Source: J054 sp964613615 (lineage in GTDB: Bacteria; Pseudomonadota; Gammaproteobacteria; Steroidobacterales; GCA-2729495). From it: a stretch of DNA of 64,000 nucleotides. The stretch lies in contig CAZTIB010000057.1 in NCBI GenBank assembly GCA_964613615.1, positions 27,453 to 91,452 on the forward strand, given 5' to 3'. Every line of letters starts with the position of its first letter. Positions within the stretch are counted from its first letter, which is position 1. The translations under genes and the position numbers were made by a program. A model generated the notes under the pieces. The model saw nothing but the letters and a program-made list of their open reading frames with translations. It was not told the DNA's origin and made no database searches. Positions 1 to 8,720 of this stretch are shown piece by piece.

Positions 1-1338
1 CTGGATACCGAGCATGCAGCGCTGGTCAGCGCGAAGACCGGCGAGGGCATCGACGATCTGCTGGAACTGCTGGTCGCGCGTGTCCCGCCGCCCGAAGGCG
101 ATCCCGACGCGCCGCTGCAGGCGCTGATTATTGATTCATGGTTCGACAGCTATGTGGGCGTGGTCTCCCTGGTGCGAGTGGTGAACGGCGTGCTCGACGG
201 CCGCGCGAAGATTCGCGTGATGTCCACCGGGCGCAGTCACGTCGTGACAGAGCTGGGTGCATTCACGCCAAAGATGACCCGCCGCAAGACGCTGCAGCCT
301 GGCGAAGTGGGTTACCTGATCGCGGGCATCAAGGATATCGACGGGGCGCCGGTCGGCGACACGGTAACCATCGACGCACGGCCGGCGGACGGGCAGTTGC
401 CGGGCTTCAAGGCAGTGAAGCCGCGCGTATTCGCCGGCCTGTTTCCGGTGAACTCGGAGCAGTTCGAGGAGTGCCGGGAGGCGCTGCATAAACTGCGGCT
501 GAATGATGCAGCCCTGCACTACGAGGTGGAAACATCAGCGGCCCTGGGTTTCGGTTTTCGCTGCGGTTTTCTCGGCATGCTGCATATGGAAATCGTGCAG
601 GAGCGTCTCGAGCGCGAATATGGTCTCGCGCTGATTACCACGGCGCCGACGGTCGTCTTCGAAGTCGTCACTACCAAGGGTGAAACGATGCGGGTGGATA
701 ATCCGGCCTCGCTGCCCGACGCCTCACTGTGCGCAGAAATTCGCGAACCTTATATTCGTGCCAGCCTGCTGGTGCCGCCGGAGTTCGTGGGGCCCGTGAT
801 GCAGCTCTGCGTAGGGCGGCGCGGCGTGCAGAAGCGTATGGACTATGTCGGCAGCCAGGTGGCGCTGGAATATGAGCTGCCGATGGTTGAGATCGTGCTC
901 GACTTCTTTGATCGGCTGAAGTCCATCAGTCGCGGCCACGCGTCCTTCGATTATGAATTTTCGCGGTTCGTGCCGGGACAACTCGTCAAGCTCGATGTCC
1001 TGATCAATCGCGAGCGGGTCGATGCCCTGTCGGTCATCGTGCACCGGGAATCGGCCCGGCCGCGGGGCCGTGAGCTGGTAGAAAAGCTGCGCGAACTCAT
1101 TCCCCGCCAGATGTTTGAAGTGGCCATTCAGGCCGCCATCGGGTCGCAGATAATCGCTCGCGCCAACGTCAAGGCCTTGCGCAAGGATGTGACGGCCAAA
1201 CTCTACGGCGGCGATGTCACGCGCAAACGCAAGCTGCTGGAGAAGCAGAAAGCCGGCAAGAAACGGATGAAGCAACTTGGTTCGGTGGAAATACCGCAGG
1301 AGGCCTTCCTGGCAGTGCTCAAAGTCGGCCGTGACTGA
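1..1338 (+). CDS. lepA: Elongation factor 4 (LepA), 5' end outside window
   Basis: This is the C-terminal 445 residues of the ribosome back-translocase LepA/EF4, a translational GTPase acting on stalled or mistranslocated ribosomes. The frame is open from base 1. It starts near the G5 motif of the GTPase domain (VSAKTGEG), so G1-G4 lie outside the window. The rest covers domains II, III and V and the LepA-specific C-terminal domain, including the stretch GFGFRCGFLGMLHMEI typical of the family and a basic C-terminus (KAGKKRMKQLGSVEIPQEAF). The family is about 600 residues, so roughly a quarter is missing. lepB follows after 94 nt, the usual gammaproteobacterial order. Confidence 0.97.
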   Translation: MDTEHAALVSAKTGEGIDDLLELLVARVPPPEGDPDAPLQALIIDSWFDSYVGVVSLVRVVNGVLDGRAKIRVMSTGRSHVVTELGAFTPKMTRRKTLQPGEVGYLIAGIKDIDGAPVGDTVTIDARPADGQLPGFKAVKPRVFAGLFPVNSEQFEECREALHKLRLNDAALHYEVETSAALGFGFRCGFLGMLHMEIVQERLEREYGLALITTAPTVVFEVVTTKGETMRVDNPASLPDASLCAEIREPYIRASLLVPPEFVGPVMQLCVGRRGVQKRMDYVGSQVALEYELPMVEIVLDFFDRLKSISRGHASFDYEFSRFVPGQLVKLDVLINRERVDALSVIVHRESARPRGRELVEKLRELIPRQMFEVAIQAAIGSQIIARANVKALRKDVTAKLYGGDVTRKRKLLEKQKAGKKRMKQLGSVEIPQEAFLAVLKVGRD

Positions 1339-1432
1339 CGCAGTGGCCAGTCGTGCCCCATGGCGTGGTCCGTGCTATGGTCCGCCCCGGCGGGCTGTGG
1401 TGCCCGGTGTGCGCGCGTTCTGACGAGTTGGT

Positions 1433-2209
1433 ATGAGTCTCGATTTCTCCTTATTGCTGGTGGTGGCCACGGGCCTGTGCGGCCTGATCTGGGGCCTGGA
1501 CGCCCTGTTGTTCGCCAGCCGCCGCCGCGACGTCGTGGCCGCGGTAGAGGTGCGTGATCCCGTTCTCGTCGAGTACGCCCGTTCTTTCTTTCCGATATTG
1601 CTGATCGTGCTGGTTATACGCTCGTTCATGTTCGAGCCTTTCCGTATTCCCAGTAGTTCAATGGTGCCGACCTTGCTGATCGGCGACTTCATTTTTGTGA
1701 ACAAGTACACATATGGATTGCGCCTGCCGGTACTGAACACGAAGATCGTCGAGGTTGGGGAACCGGCTCGCGGTGACGTGGTGGTATTCAGGCTGCCGGC
1801 TGATCCCAGCACCAATTACATCAAGCGCCTCGTGGGCCTGCCGGGAGACACTATCGAATATGTGAACAAGCGCCTTTACATTAATGGCGAAGCGGTAGAT
1901 TTTGAGGTAGTAGGAGCCTACGAAGGCGCGGGTAACGCCCGTGCTGTGCTGGGGCGGGAGACCATCGACGATAAGGAGCATTCGGTGTTGCTCGTCGAGG
2001 GACAACGCAGTCAGGAGGGCACCTACCGCATCCCTGAGGGATATTATTTCATGATGGGCGACAACCGGGACAACAGCCGCGACAGCCGCTATCGCGGAGT
2101 GGGGCTCATCCCCCAGGGCAACATTGTTGGCAAGGCCGTGCGAGTCTGGATGAACTGGGAGTTTCCGAAGGCACCGCAATGGCGGCGCATCGGCAGCGCA
2201 ATTCAGTAG
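1433..2209 (+). CDS. lepB: Signal peptidase I
   Basis: A 258-residue inner-membrane serine/lysine endopeptidase that removes signal peptides from exported pre-proteins. There are two N-terminal membrane segments (about residues 4-26 and 46-63). The catalytic serine is in PSSSMVPTLLIGDF just after the second, the catalytic lysine in NYIKRLVGLPGD, and the conserved GDNRDNSRDSR box is near residue 206. An insert of about 45 residues between the lysine box and the GDN box matches the usual substrate-binding cap. It lies between lepA and rnc, as in E. coli and Pseudomonas. The ATG start is the only one that keeps the first membrane segment; no strong Shine-Dalgarno site is visible. Confidence 0.96.
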   Translation: MSLDFSLLLVVATGLCGLIWGLDALLFASRRRDVVAAVEVRDPVLVEYARSFFPILLIVLVIRSFMFEPFRIPSSSMVPTLLIGDFIFVNKYTYGLRLPVLNTKIVEVGEPARGDVVVFRLPADPSTNYIKRLVGLPGDTIEYVNKRLYINGEAVDFEVVGAYEGAGNARAVLGRETIDDKEHSVLLVEGQRSQEGTYRIPEGYYFMMGDNRDNSRDSRYRGVGLIPQGNIVGKAVRVWMNWEFPKAPQWRRIGSAIQ

Positions 2210-2231
2210 TATCGGCGACAGGAGTAGGCAC

Positions 2232-2597
2232 ATGCGCAACAGACAAAGTGGCATCACGGGCATTGGCTTCCTGATCATCGCAATACTCGTGGTGGTAATC
2301 GGTTTTGCGGGCTTGAAGTTAACGCCTGTCTATCTTGAGCACATGAAGATCGTCAGCGTGCTGGAAGATGTGAAGAAAAACCTGGACGGGACGAATCCGT
2401 CGATTCAGCTGATCAAGTCGGCGATCGGCAAGCGTCTGAATATCGAGATGGTCAATGCGGTCCAGAGGCAGGACTTCAAAATCAAGAAGTCGGAAGTTGG
2501 CTACAGCGTGCGGGTGCAATATGACCGCGAGACGCCCTACATTGCCAACATTTTTCTCCTCGCCCGCTTCAATAACGCCGTAGAGATTCGCCGTTGA
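2232..2597 (+). CDS. DUF4845 family small membrane protein
   Basis: A 121-residue protein with one N-terminal membrane helix (about residues 10-30, GIGFLIIAILVVVIGFAGLK) and a soluble tail with charged amphipathic segments. The N-terminal MRNRQSGITGIGFL resembles a pilin-like leader, though the family is not known to be pilin. It matches the DUF4845 family regularly found between lepB and rnc in gammaproteobacteria; its function is unknown. It begins 22 nt after lepB, with GGAG-like bases before ATG, and its TGA overlaps the TTG start of rnc, so translation is probably coupled to RNase III. Confidence 0.8.
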   Translation: MRNRQSGITGIGFLIIAILVVVIGFAGLKLTPVYLEHMKIVSVLEDVKKNLDGTNPSIQLIKSAIGKRLNIEMVNAVQRQDFKIKKSEVGYSVRVQYDRETPYIANIFLLARFNNAVEIRR

Positions 2598-3271
2598 CGA
2601 GTGCGGCGGACTGGTCGTCCCAGCGCCTGGGCTACCGGTTCGTCGACGAGCAGCTGCTGGAGCTTGCATTGACTCATCGCAGTGCCGGCGGTGCGCATAA
2701 CGAACGGCTGGAGTTCCTGGGCGATGCCGTTCTCGGCATGGCCATCGCCAGATCCCTTTACGAACAGAAACCCGATGCCCGCGAGGGTGCGCTGAGTCGC
2801 TACCGGTCGCGCCTCGTGCGCAAGGAAACCCTGGCCGAAGTCGCCCGCGAACTGGATCTCGGAGCCCAGCTGCGCATGGGGGCCGGGGAGCATCGCAGCG
2901 GCGGCCACCAGCTTAGTGCGGTGCTTGCTGATGCGCTGGAAGCGTTGTTAGGAGCTGTTCTCCTTGACGGCGGTCTCGCTGCGGCAGGGGACGTGATCGA
3001 GCGCCTCTTTGCCCCTCGCCTCCGGGCGCTGCCGGCCGAGGCCGACTTGGTGGATGCGAAGACCGCCCTGCAGGAATACCTGCAGGCGCGGGGACTGCCC
3101 CCACCGCAATACGATCTCGTGGATGCCACCGGCGCTGCGCACGCGCGCACTTTCCACAGTTGCTGCCGCATTGCGGATCTGGAGCTGGAAACCGCCGGCA
3201 CCGGCACCAGCAGGCGACTGGCGGAACAGGCTGCGGCGGTTGCGGCTTTGGAGCAGATTGGCGGTGGATGA
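2594..3271 (+). CDS. rnc: Ribonuclease III
   Basis: A 225-residue double-strand-specific endoribonuclease for rRNA and mRNA processing. The signature NERLEFLGDAVL (about residues 36-47) holds the metal-binding acidic residues. The C-terminal part from about 155 (DAKTALQEYLQARG) is a double-stranded RNA-binding domain ending in AEQAAAVAALEQI. Length matches the family (about 226). The start is a TTG overlapping the stop of the preceding gene as TTGA, which is the most upstream frame-compatible start and keeps the complete N-terminal helix. It overlaps era by 8 nt at its 3' end, a classic rnc-era pair. Confidence 0.97.
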   Translation: MTSAADWSSQRLGYRFVDEQLLELALTHRSAGGAHNERLEFLGDAVLGMAIARSLYEQKPDAREGALSRYRSRLVRKETLAEVARELDLGAQLRMGAGEHRSGGHQLSAVLADALEALLGAVLLDGGLAAAGDVIERLFAPRLRALPAEADLVDAKTALQEYLQARGLPPPQYDLVDATGAAHARTFHSCCRIADLELETAGTGTSRRLAEQAAAVAALEQIGGG

Positions 3272-4166
3272 TACGGCTTTCCGCTCCGGCTTTGTGGCAG
3301 TGGTCGGCCGGCCGAATGTGGGCAAGTCGACGTTAGTCAACGCGCTGGTTGCGGAGAAAATCAGCATCGTCACCCCGAAGCCGCAGACCACCCGGCACAG
3401 CATCCTCGGTATCCTGTCCCGCGACGACTGTCAGCTGGTGTTTGTGGATACGCCGGGTCTGCACGATCCTGGCAAACAGTTGATGAACCGGGCGATGGTG
3501 AAATCGGCCAGCGCGTCCCTCGCCGGCGCCGAACTAGCGCTGCTGGTAGTGGCGGCGACGGGCTGGCGGCCGGGCGATGACTTCGCCTGGGAACGGTTGC
3601 GCTCCAGCGGTGTGCCGGCCTTGCTGGTGGTGAACAAGCTCGACCTGGTGCGCCCGCGAGACAAGGTTCTCGGCTTTCTCGAAGACTGTGCGCAGCGTGT
3701 GGATGTGGAAGCCATCGTGCCGGTATCGGCCCGTACCGGAGACAACCTGGAGCGCTTGCTCACGCTGATTCGAGAACGCTTGCCTGAGGGCCCGCCGCTG
3801 TTTCCTGTGGACATGAAAACCGACCGGGGCGTGGAATTCCGGATAGCCGAGGTGATTCGCGAGAAACTGTTGTTGGCACTGCGCCAGGAAGTACCCTACG
3901 GTCTGGCTGTGGAGGTGCGGGCCCTTGAGCGCCGTGACGACCTGCTGCTGGCTGACGTGACCATCTGGGTCGACCGCACGTCGCACCAGGGCATGGTGAT
4001 TGGCCGCGGCGGTGAAGGGATCAAACAGGTCGGTCGTGCGGCGCGGCTGGACCTGGAAAAAGTGTTGGGACAGCACCTGCACTTGGAGACGAGAGTGAAG
4101 GTGAAGGCAAACTGGCGTGACAGCGCAGCAGCGCTGCGTCAGCTTGGGTATGAGGAGCCCCGTTGA
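3264..4166 (+). CDS. era: GTPase Era
   Basis: A 300-residue GTPase that binds the 3' end of 16S rRNA during 30S assembly. G1 is GRPNVGKST, G3 DTPG, G4 NKLD and G5 SA. The C-terminal KH domain carries VIGRGGEGIKQVGRAA. I chose the GTG at 3264, which gives the canonical short N-terminus before the G1 loop. The frame stays open further upstream, but that part lies inside rnc in another frame and matches nothing in Era. The gene overlaps rnc by 8 nt and its stop overlaps the TTG of recO, so rnc-era-recO look translationally coupled. Confidence 0.97.
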   Translation: MDDTAFRSGFVAVVGRPNVGKSTLVNALVAEKISIVTPKPQTTRHSILGILSRDDCQLVFVDTPGLHDPGKQLMNRAMVKSASASLAGAELALLVVAATGWRPGDDFAWERLRSSGVPALLVVNKLDLVRPRDKVLGFLEDCAQRVDVEAIVPVSARTGDNLERLLTLIRERLPEGPPLFPVDMKTDRGVEFRIAEVIREKLLLALRQEVPYGLAVEVRALERRDDLLLADVTIWVDRTSHQGMVIGRGGEGIKQVGRAARLDLEKVLGQHLHLETRVKVKANWRDSAAALRQLGYEEPR

Positions 4167-4885
4167 AGGCCGATCGGGTCGAACTGGAAGCCGCCTACAT
4201 TCTGCATGCGCGGCCTTATCGCGAGACCAGCCAGCTGTTGGAGGTGCTCGGTCGCCAGCATGGCCGTCTCGGCCTCGTCGCGCGCGGGGCCCGCGGACCC
4301 AAGGCCCGCTGGCGCCCATTGTTGCAGCCATTCCGTCCGCTGCACCTGTCCTGGAGTGGCCGCGGCACGCTCTGCACGTTGCGCAACGCTGAACCCGCGG
4401 CGCCGCCGGCGCTCTTGCAGGGCCGGCGCCTGTTGTCGGCCTTTTACCTGAACGAGCTGCTGCTGGGTTTTACGACCCGGGGCGACCCGCACCCGGAACT
4501 GTTTGCGCACTACACGGCGGCCCTGACGGGCCTGGCGGGTGCGGATGATGCCGAGGTGCCGTTGCGCCGCTTCGAACTGGCGCTGCTGAACGAGACCGGC
4601 TACGGCCTCGATGCCAAACGGGACGGGCTGCACGGGGCGCCGATTGATCCCGGGCAGCGCTACTCCTATCAGCCGGAACGCGGCGCGGTGCCGGTAGATC
4701 GGGACGGCGGCGAGCGCGTGGTGCTGACCGGGGCCAGCCTGCAGGCCATCGCCGCGGGCAGCTTCCGTGGCGCCGAAGATCTGCGGCTGGCAAAGCGGCT
4801 GCTGCGCCAGCTGCTGGATCACCACCTGGGCCACCGGCCGCTGCAGACCCGCCGGGTATTTGCGGAGATGCGCCTGCCGCGTTGA
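4163..4885 (+). CDS. recO: DNA repair protein RecO
   Basis: A 240-residue recombination mediator that, with RecR, loads RecA onto SSB-coated single-stranded DNA. The N-terminal OB-fold is visible in the pattern AYILHARPYRETSQLLEVL followed by a basic strand (VARGARGPKARWRPLLQPF), and the helical C-terminal half contains RRFELALLNETGYGL. Length matches the family (about 240). The start is TTG overlapping era's stop as TTGA; the usual RecO N-terminus follows directly. pdxJ follows after a 78-nt gap that shows no obvious terminator. Confidence 0.95.
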   Translation: MKADRVELEAAYILHARPYRETSQLLEVLGRQHGRLGLVARGARGPKARWRPLLQPFRPLHLSWSGRGTLCTLRNAEPAAPPALLQGRRLLSAFYLNELLLGFTTRGDPHPELFAHYTAALTGLAGADDAEVPLRRFELALLNETGYGLDAKRDGLHGAPIDPGQRYSYQPERGAVPVDRDGGERVVLTGASLQAIAAGSFRGAEDLRLAKRLLRQLLDHHLGHRPLQTRRVFAEMRLPR

Positions 4886-4963
4886 CGCCACATTGCGGGC
4901 CCGACGGCGAAAGTGCGAACATTCGGGGCCGCGTGCGATTCGCGCGCCAGTGGAGCTGCCCGA

Positions 4964-5707
4964 ATGTCTCAGGCCAATCGCATTCTGCTGGGTGTGAATG
5001 TTGACCACGTGGCCACGCTGCGCCAGGCCCGTGGCACCCGGTATCCCGACCCGGTGGATGCCGCGTTGCTCGCCGAACGGGCCGGTGCTGACTCGATTAC
5101 CGTGCACTTGCGCGAAGACCGGCGGCACATCCAGGAACGTGATCTGAGGATCATGCTAGATGTACTGCAAACCCGCATGAATCTGGAAATGGCGGTCACT
5201 GACGAGATGCTGGCCATCGCCGGCAAGCTGCGCCCGAGCGACTGTTGCCTGGTTCCGGAGCAGCGCGAAGAACTCACGACGGAGGGCGGCCTGGATGTGG
5301 CGAGCCAGATCGAGCGCGTGACTCACGCTTGCCGCACGCTGAACGAGCAGGGCATCCGCGTGTCACTGTTCGTCGATCCGGATGTGGCGCAGCTCGATGC
5401 CGCCTCCAGCACGGGGGCACCCGTGGTGGAACTGCACACCGGTTGCTATGCCGATGCCGCAGAGCAGGGCCACCGGGCGCGGGAACTGGAGCGGCTGCAG
5501 CGCGCATCGCGTCACGCCAACCGGTTGGGCCTGACGGTGCACGCCGGCCACGGACTGCACTACCACAATGTGCAGGCGATCGCGGCCATTCCGGAAATCG
5601 TGGAACTGAATATCGGCCACGCGATCATTGCCCGGGCTGTCATCGACGGGCTGGCCCGGGCGGTAGGCGACATGCATGGGTTAATGATCGCGGCCCGAAC
5701 CCAGTGA
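4964..5707 (+). CDS. pdxJ: Pyridoxine 5'-phosphate synthase
   Basis: A 247-residue TIM-barrel enzyme that condenses 1-deoxyxylulose 5-phosphate with 3-amino-2-oxopropyl phosphate to pyridoxine 5'-phosphate, the last ring-forming step of DXP-dependent vitamin B6 synthesis. Diagnostic motifs are GVNVDHVATLRQAR at the N-terminus, HLREDRRHIQ, ELHTGCYA and TVHAGHGLHYHN. The start is the ATG giving MSQANRILLGVNVDH, which matches family N-termini; the frame is open about 50 nt further upstream but with no family match. Its stop overlaps the GTG of acpS (GTGA), preserving the standard recO-pdxJ-acpS order. Confidence 0.97.
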   Translation: MSQANRILLGVNVDHVATLRQARGTRYPDPVDAALLAERAGADSITVHLREDRRHIQERDLRIMLDVLQTRMNLEMAVTDEMLAIAGKLRPSDCCLVPEQREELTTEGGLDVASQIERVTHACRTLNEQGIRVSLFVDPDVAQLDAASSTGAPVVELHTGCYADAAEQGHRARELERLQRASRHANRLGLTVHAGHGLHYHNVQAIAAIPEIVELNIGHAIIARAVIDGLARAVGDMHGLMIAARTQ

Positions 5708-6093
5708 TCTTCGGCATCGGCATCGACATCCTCAAGGCAGAACGCGTGCACGCTGCCTACGCGCGTTTCGGTGAACGCTTCGCGCAGCGCTTGCTGATGC
5801 CAGAAGAGCTGGCGCTGTTCGGCCGCGCCAAGCGCCCGGAGCGTTTCCTCGCGATGCGCTTCGCGGCCAAAGAGGCAATCGTGAAAGCCATGGGTACCGG
5901 CTTTGCCAACGGCATGTGGATTCGCGATGCGGGGTTTCTGCCCGACCGGTTCGGCAGGCCGGAAATAGTTTTCTCGCCCCGGGGGCGCACGCGGTGCGCG
6001 GGACTCGGTATTGGCGACGGCCACCTGAGCCTGACGGATGAAGCGGGCCTGGTAGTGGCCGTGGCCGTCTTGTTACGAGCTGTCGAGGAGTAG
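5704..6093 (+). CDS. acpS: Holo-[acyl-carrier-protein] synthase
   Basis: A 129-residue phosphopantetheinyl transferase that moves 4'-phosphopantetheine from CoA to the serine of acyl carrier protein, activating fatty acid synthesis. The metal-binding aspartate is in GIGIDIL at the N-terminus and the catalytic glutamate/lysine pair in RFAAKEAIVKAMGTG. Length matches the family (about 126). The GTG start overlaps the pdxJ stop as GTGA; the frame reads upstream within pdxJ but without homology. Confidence 0.96.
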   Translation: MIFGIGIDILKAERVHAAYARFGERFAQRLLMPEELALFGRAKRPERFLAMRFAAKEAIVKAMGTGFANGMWIRDAGFLPDRFGRPEIVFSPRGRTRCAGLGIGDGHLSLTDEAGLVVAVAVLLRAVEE

Positions 6094-6096
6094 CGC

Positions 6097-6879
6097 GTGA
6101 ACAGCCTGGTGTTCGATATCGAGACCGTCCCCGATACGGCACTCGGCCGGCAATTGCTGAACATCGAACCATCGCTGTCGGACGAGGGCGTTGCCAAGGC
6201 CATGACCTTCAAGCGGATGCAGGAAACGCAAAGCGAATTCCTGGCGTTGCATCAGCACCGCATCGTGGCGATATCTGTCGCGCTCCGCCGCGGCGACCAG
6301 TTCAAGTTGTGGAGCCTGGGCAGCGAAGACAGCGACGAAGCTGAACTGATCACCCGCTTCTTCGAAGGCCTGGAAAAATACCTGCCCGATCTCGTGTCGT
6401 GGAATGGCAGCGGCTTCGACTTGCCATTGTTGCATTATCGCGCCCTGAAGCACGGCGTCGCGTCACCACAGTACTGGGAGGTGGGTGAGGAGAATCGGGA
6501 GTTTCGCTTCAACAATTATCTCGGTCGCTTTCACTGGCGCCACATCGACCTGATGGACGTATTGTCCGGGTACCAGCCTCGCAGCCGGGCGAAGCTCGAC
6601 GAAATCGCGGTGATGCTGGGATTTCCCGGCAAGCTTGGCATGTCAGGTGACAAGGTCTGGGATGTTTACTGCAGCGGTGGCCTGAAGCAAATACGCGACT
6701 ACTGCGAAACGGACGTGCTCAATACCTACCTGATCTACCTGCGCTTTCAGCATCTGCGTGGCTTGTTGGACGACACCGCGCTGGCGGCGGAAGAAGGACG
6801 CGTGCGGGCGCACCTGGCTGGCAGCGACGCCCCCCATCTGCAGGAATTTCTCGCTGCCTGGCCGGCCCCGGCGGACTGA
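6097..6879 (+). CDS. Predicted PolB-like 3'-5' exonuclease
   Basis: A 260-residue protein of the DnaQ-fold exonuclease superfamily, closest to the predicted exonuclease related to the PolB elongation subunit. ExoI is VFDIETVPD at residues 3-11 with the DxE metal ligands, ExoII lies around LVSWNGSGFDLPLL, and ExoIII around DYCETDVLNTYLIYL. It is a stand-alone nuclease with no polymerase domain. Its substrate is unknown; a role in DNA repair or RNA maturation is inference. The GTG start follows acpS by 3 nt, and rlmD begins 4 nt after its stop, so it sits inside one dense transcription unit. Confidence 0.85.
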   Translation: MNSLVFDIETVPDTALGRQLLNIEPSLSDEGVAKAMTFKRMQETQSEFLALHQHRIVAISVALRRGDQFKLWSLGSEDSDEAELITRFFEGLEKYLPDLVSWNGSGFDLPLLHYRALKHGVASPQYWEVGEENREFRFNNYLGRFHWRHIDLMDVLSGYQPRSRAKLDEIAVMLGFPGKLGMSGDKVWDVYCSGGLKQIRDYCETDVLNTYLIYLRFQHLRGLLDDTALAAEEGRVRAHLAGSDAPHLQEFLAAWPAPAD

Positions 6880-6883
6880 CGCG

Positions 6884-8218
6884 ATGGCGGTGAACGCCGA
6901 AGATGCGCTAACCGGGCGTGTCGTCGACACGACGGCCGAGGGGCGCGGGGTGATTCGCGGCGCAGGCAAGGCAGTCTTTCTCGATGGCGCCATCACCGGC
7001 GAGCTCGTGCGCTACCGTGTACGCAAGCGGCGGCGCAACTATGACGAGGCCGAACTGGTGGAGGTGCTGGAAGCATCCGCCGACCGGGTCGAGCCGCGCT
7101 GTGCAGTCTTTGGTACCTGCGGTGGCTGTGCGCTCCAGCATATCGATGGGGCCGCGCAGTTGCGCCAGAAAGAGCGTGTACTGCTGGACAATCTGCAGCG
7201 CATTGGTGGCTTACAGCCCGACCGGGTTTTGCCGCCGATTGCCGGCCCGCCATGGGGTTACCGGCGGAAGGCGCGGCTGGGTGTCAAGTATGTGGCGAAG
7301 AAGGGTCGCGTCCTGGTGGGCTTTCGTGAGCGCCATGCCCCTTATGTGACGGATACCGAGCGCTGCGAGACCCTGCATCCGGCGGTCGGTGAACGGTTTG
7401 CGGCACTGGCGGCCCTGATCGAGGGGCTGAGTTTGCGGGAGCGGATTCCGCAGATCGAGGTGGGCATCGGCGATACCGGGGCGGCGCTGGTATTCCGGGT
7501 ATTGGACGCACCGACGCCGCAGGATATCGAGCAACTGCGCGACTTTGCCCGCACGACAGGGTTGTCCGTATACCTGCAGACCGGTGGGGCAGACACGATC
7601 GCGCCGCTGCCGGGTGACGCCGAACCGGCGGCGTTGCGCTACCGGCTGGATGAGCCGGGCATCGACATCAAGTTTCGGCCGACGGATTTCATCCAGGTCA
7701 ACCAGACGGTCAACCAGCAGATGGTTGCCCAGGCCCTGGAACTGCTGGCGCCTGCGTCGCAATCACGGGTGCTGGATCTGTTTTGCGGGCTCGGCAATTT
7801 TACCCTTGCTCTCGCGCGCCGCGCGGCCTTCGTCACGGGTGTGGAGGGCAGCGCCGCCATGGTTGAACAGGCCGCTGCGAACGCGCTGCGCAACGGCGTT
7901 CAAAACGTCAGCTACCGCCTTGCTGACCTGGCCACTGCGAATGCGCTGGACGGCCTGACAGGCGAGGTGTTTGACCGGGTGTTGCTGGACCCGCCCCGCA
8001 GTGGGGCGGCAGCCGTGCTCGATGCGATTGCGCATTTCGAGCCGGCAAGAATCGTGTACGTATCCTGCCACCCGGGCACGCTGGCCCGCGATGTGCAACG
8101 ACTGACCGCGGAGCTTGGCTATCGCCTGGACGCGGCCGGTGTCATGGACATGTTCCCGCAGACCGCGCATGTTGAGACCATGGCCTTGCTGACCAGGAAT
8201 TCTTTGCATGGCGCATGA
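6884..8218 (+). CDS. rlmD: 23S rRNA (uracil-1939-C5)-methyltransferase
   Basis: A 444-residue SAM-dependent enzyme that methylates U1939 of 23S rRNA. It starts with a TRAM RNA-binding domain (about residues 8-65), then the iron-sulfur cysteines of the RumA family: Cys in EPRCAVFGTCGGC and a fourth in DTERCETL. The Rossmann methyltransferase core has LDLFCGLGNFTLALA and LDPPRSGA, and the nucleophilic cysteine is in YVSCHPGTLARD. The ATG at 6884 starts just before the TRAM domain; a longer reading would lie inside the preceding exonuclease. It overlaps the next gene by 11 nt. Confidence 0.95.
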   Translation: MAVNAEDALTGRVVDTTAEGRGVIRGAGKAVFLDGAITGELVRYRVRKRRRNYDEAELVEVLEASADRVEPRCAVFGTCGGCALQHIDGAAQLRQKERVLLDNLQRIGGLQPDRVLPPIAGPPWGYRRKARLGVKYVAKKGRVLVGFRERHAPYVTDTERCETLHPAVGERFAALAALIEGLSLRERIPQIEVGIGDTGAALVFRVLDAPTPQDIEQLRDFARTTGLSVYLQTGGADTIAPLPGDAEPAALRYRLDEPGIDIKFRPTDFIQVNQTVNQQMVAQALELLAPASQSRVLDLFCGLGNFTLALARRAAFVTGVEGSAAMVEQAAANALRNGVQNVSYRLADLATANALDGLTGEVFDRVLLDPPRSGAAAVLDAIAHFEPARIVYVSCHPGTLARDVQRLTAELGYRLDAAGVMDMFPQTAHVETMALLTRNSLHGA

Positions 8219-8705
8219 CGGTTCAGCGCAGCGGCTCGTCGTCAGCCTCACCCGCCAGACCCTGGAACTTCGGGACGAAGAGCGGCTACTGGCGCACTAT
8301 GCAGTCTCCACATCGCGCTATGGGCCCGGCGAGCGGCGTAATAGTCAGTGCACGCCCCGCGGCCTGCATCGAATCCGCGCGCGCATCGGGGCCGGGCTGC
8401 CGGCAGGGGCCGTGCTGGTTGGCCGCCGACCGACCGGTGAGATCTATGACGCCGAACTGGCGCAGCGTTATCCGCACCGGGACTGGATTCTGACCCGGAT
8501 CCTGTGGCTTTGTGGCTGCGAACCCGCGCGCAACCGGTGGGGCAACTGCGATTCCATGGCGCGCTTCATCTATATTCACGGCACGCCGGACCGCGAAGTC
8601 ATGGGCGTGCCTTTTTCCCACGGCTGCATTCGGATGCGTAACAGTGACGTGATGGATTTGTTCGAACGGGTGAATGCCGGTACGTTAGTGGACATCCAGA
8701 CTTGA
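8208..8705 (+). CDS. YkuD-fold protein without signal peptide, likely cytosolic LD-carboxypeptidase (ElsL-like)
   Basis: A 165-residue YkuD (L,D-transpeptidase-fold) protein. The catalytic box FSHGCIRM near residue 138-145 has the required His-Gly-Cys-Arg, with an upstream histidine in YIHGTP. There is no signal peptide, lipobox or membrane segment: the protein begins MAHDGSAQRLVVSLTRQTL, so it should remain in the cytoplasm, unlike classical L,D-transpeptidases. Cytosolic YkuD proteins such as Acinetobacter ElsL act as L,D-carboxypeptidases that trim tetrapeptides during peptidoglycan recycling. The next gene is nagZ, another cytosolic recycling enzyme, which supports that role. This functional assignment is inference. 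Confidence 0.8.
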   Translation: MAHDGSAQRLVVSLTRQTLELRDEERLLAHYAVSTSRYGPGERRNSQCTPRGLHRIRARIGAGLPAGAVLVGRRPTGEIYDAELAQRYPHRDWILTRILWLCGCEPARNRWGNCDSMARFIYIHGTPDREVMGVPFSHGCIRMRNSDVMDLFERVNAGTLVDIQT

Positions 8706-8720
8706 GCTGACCGTATCGCT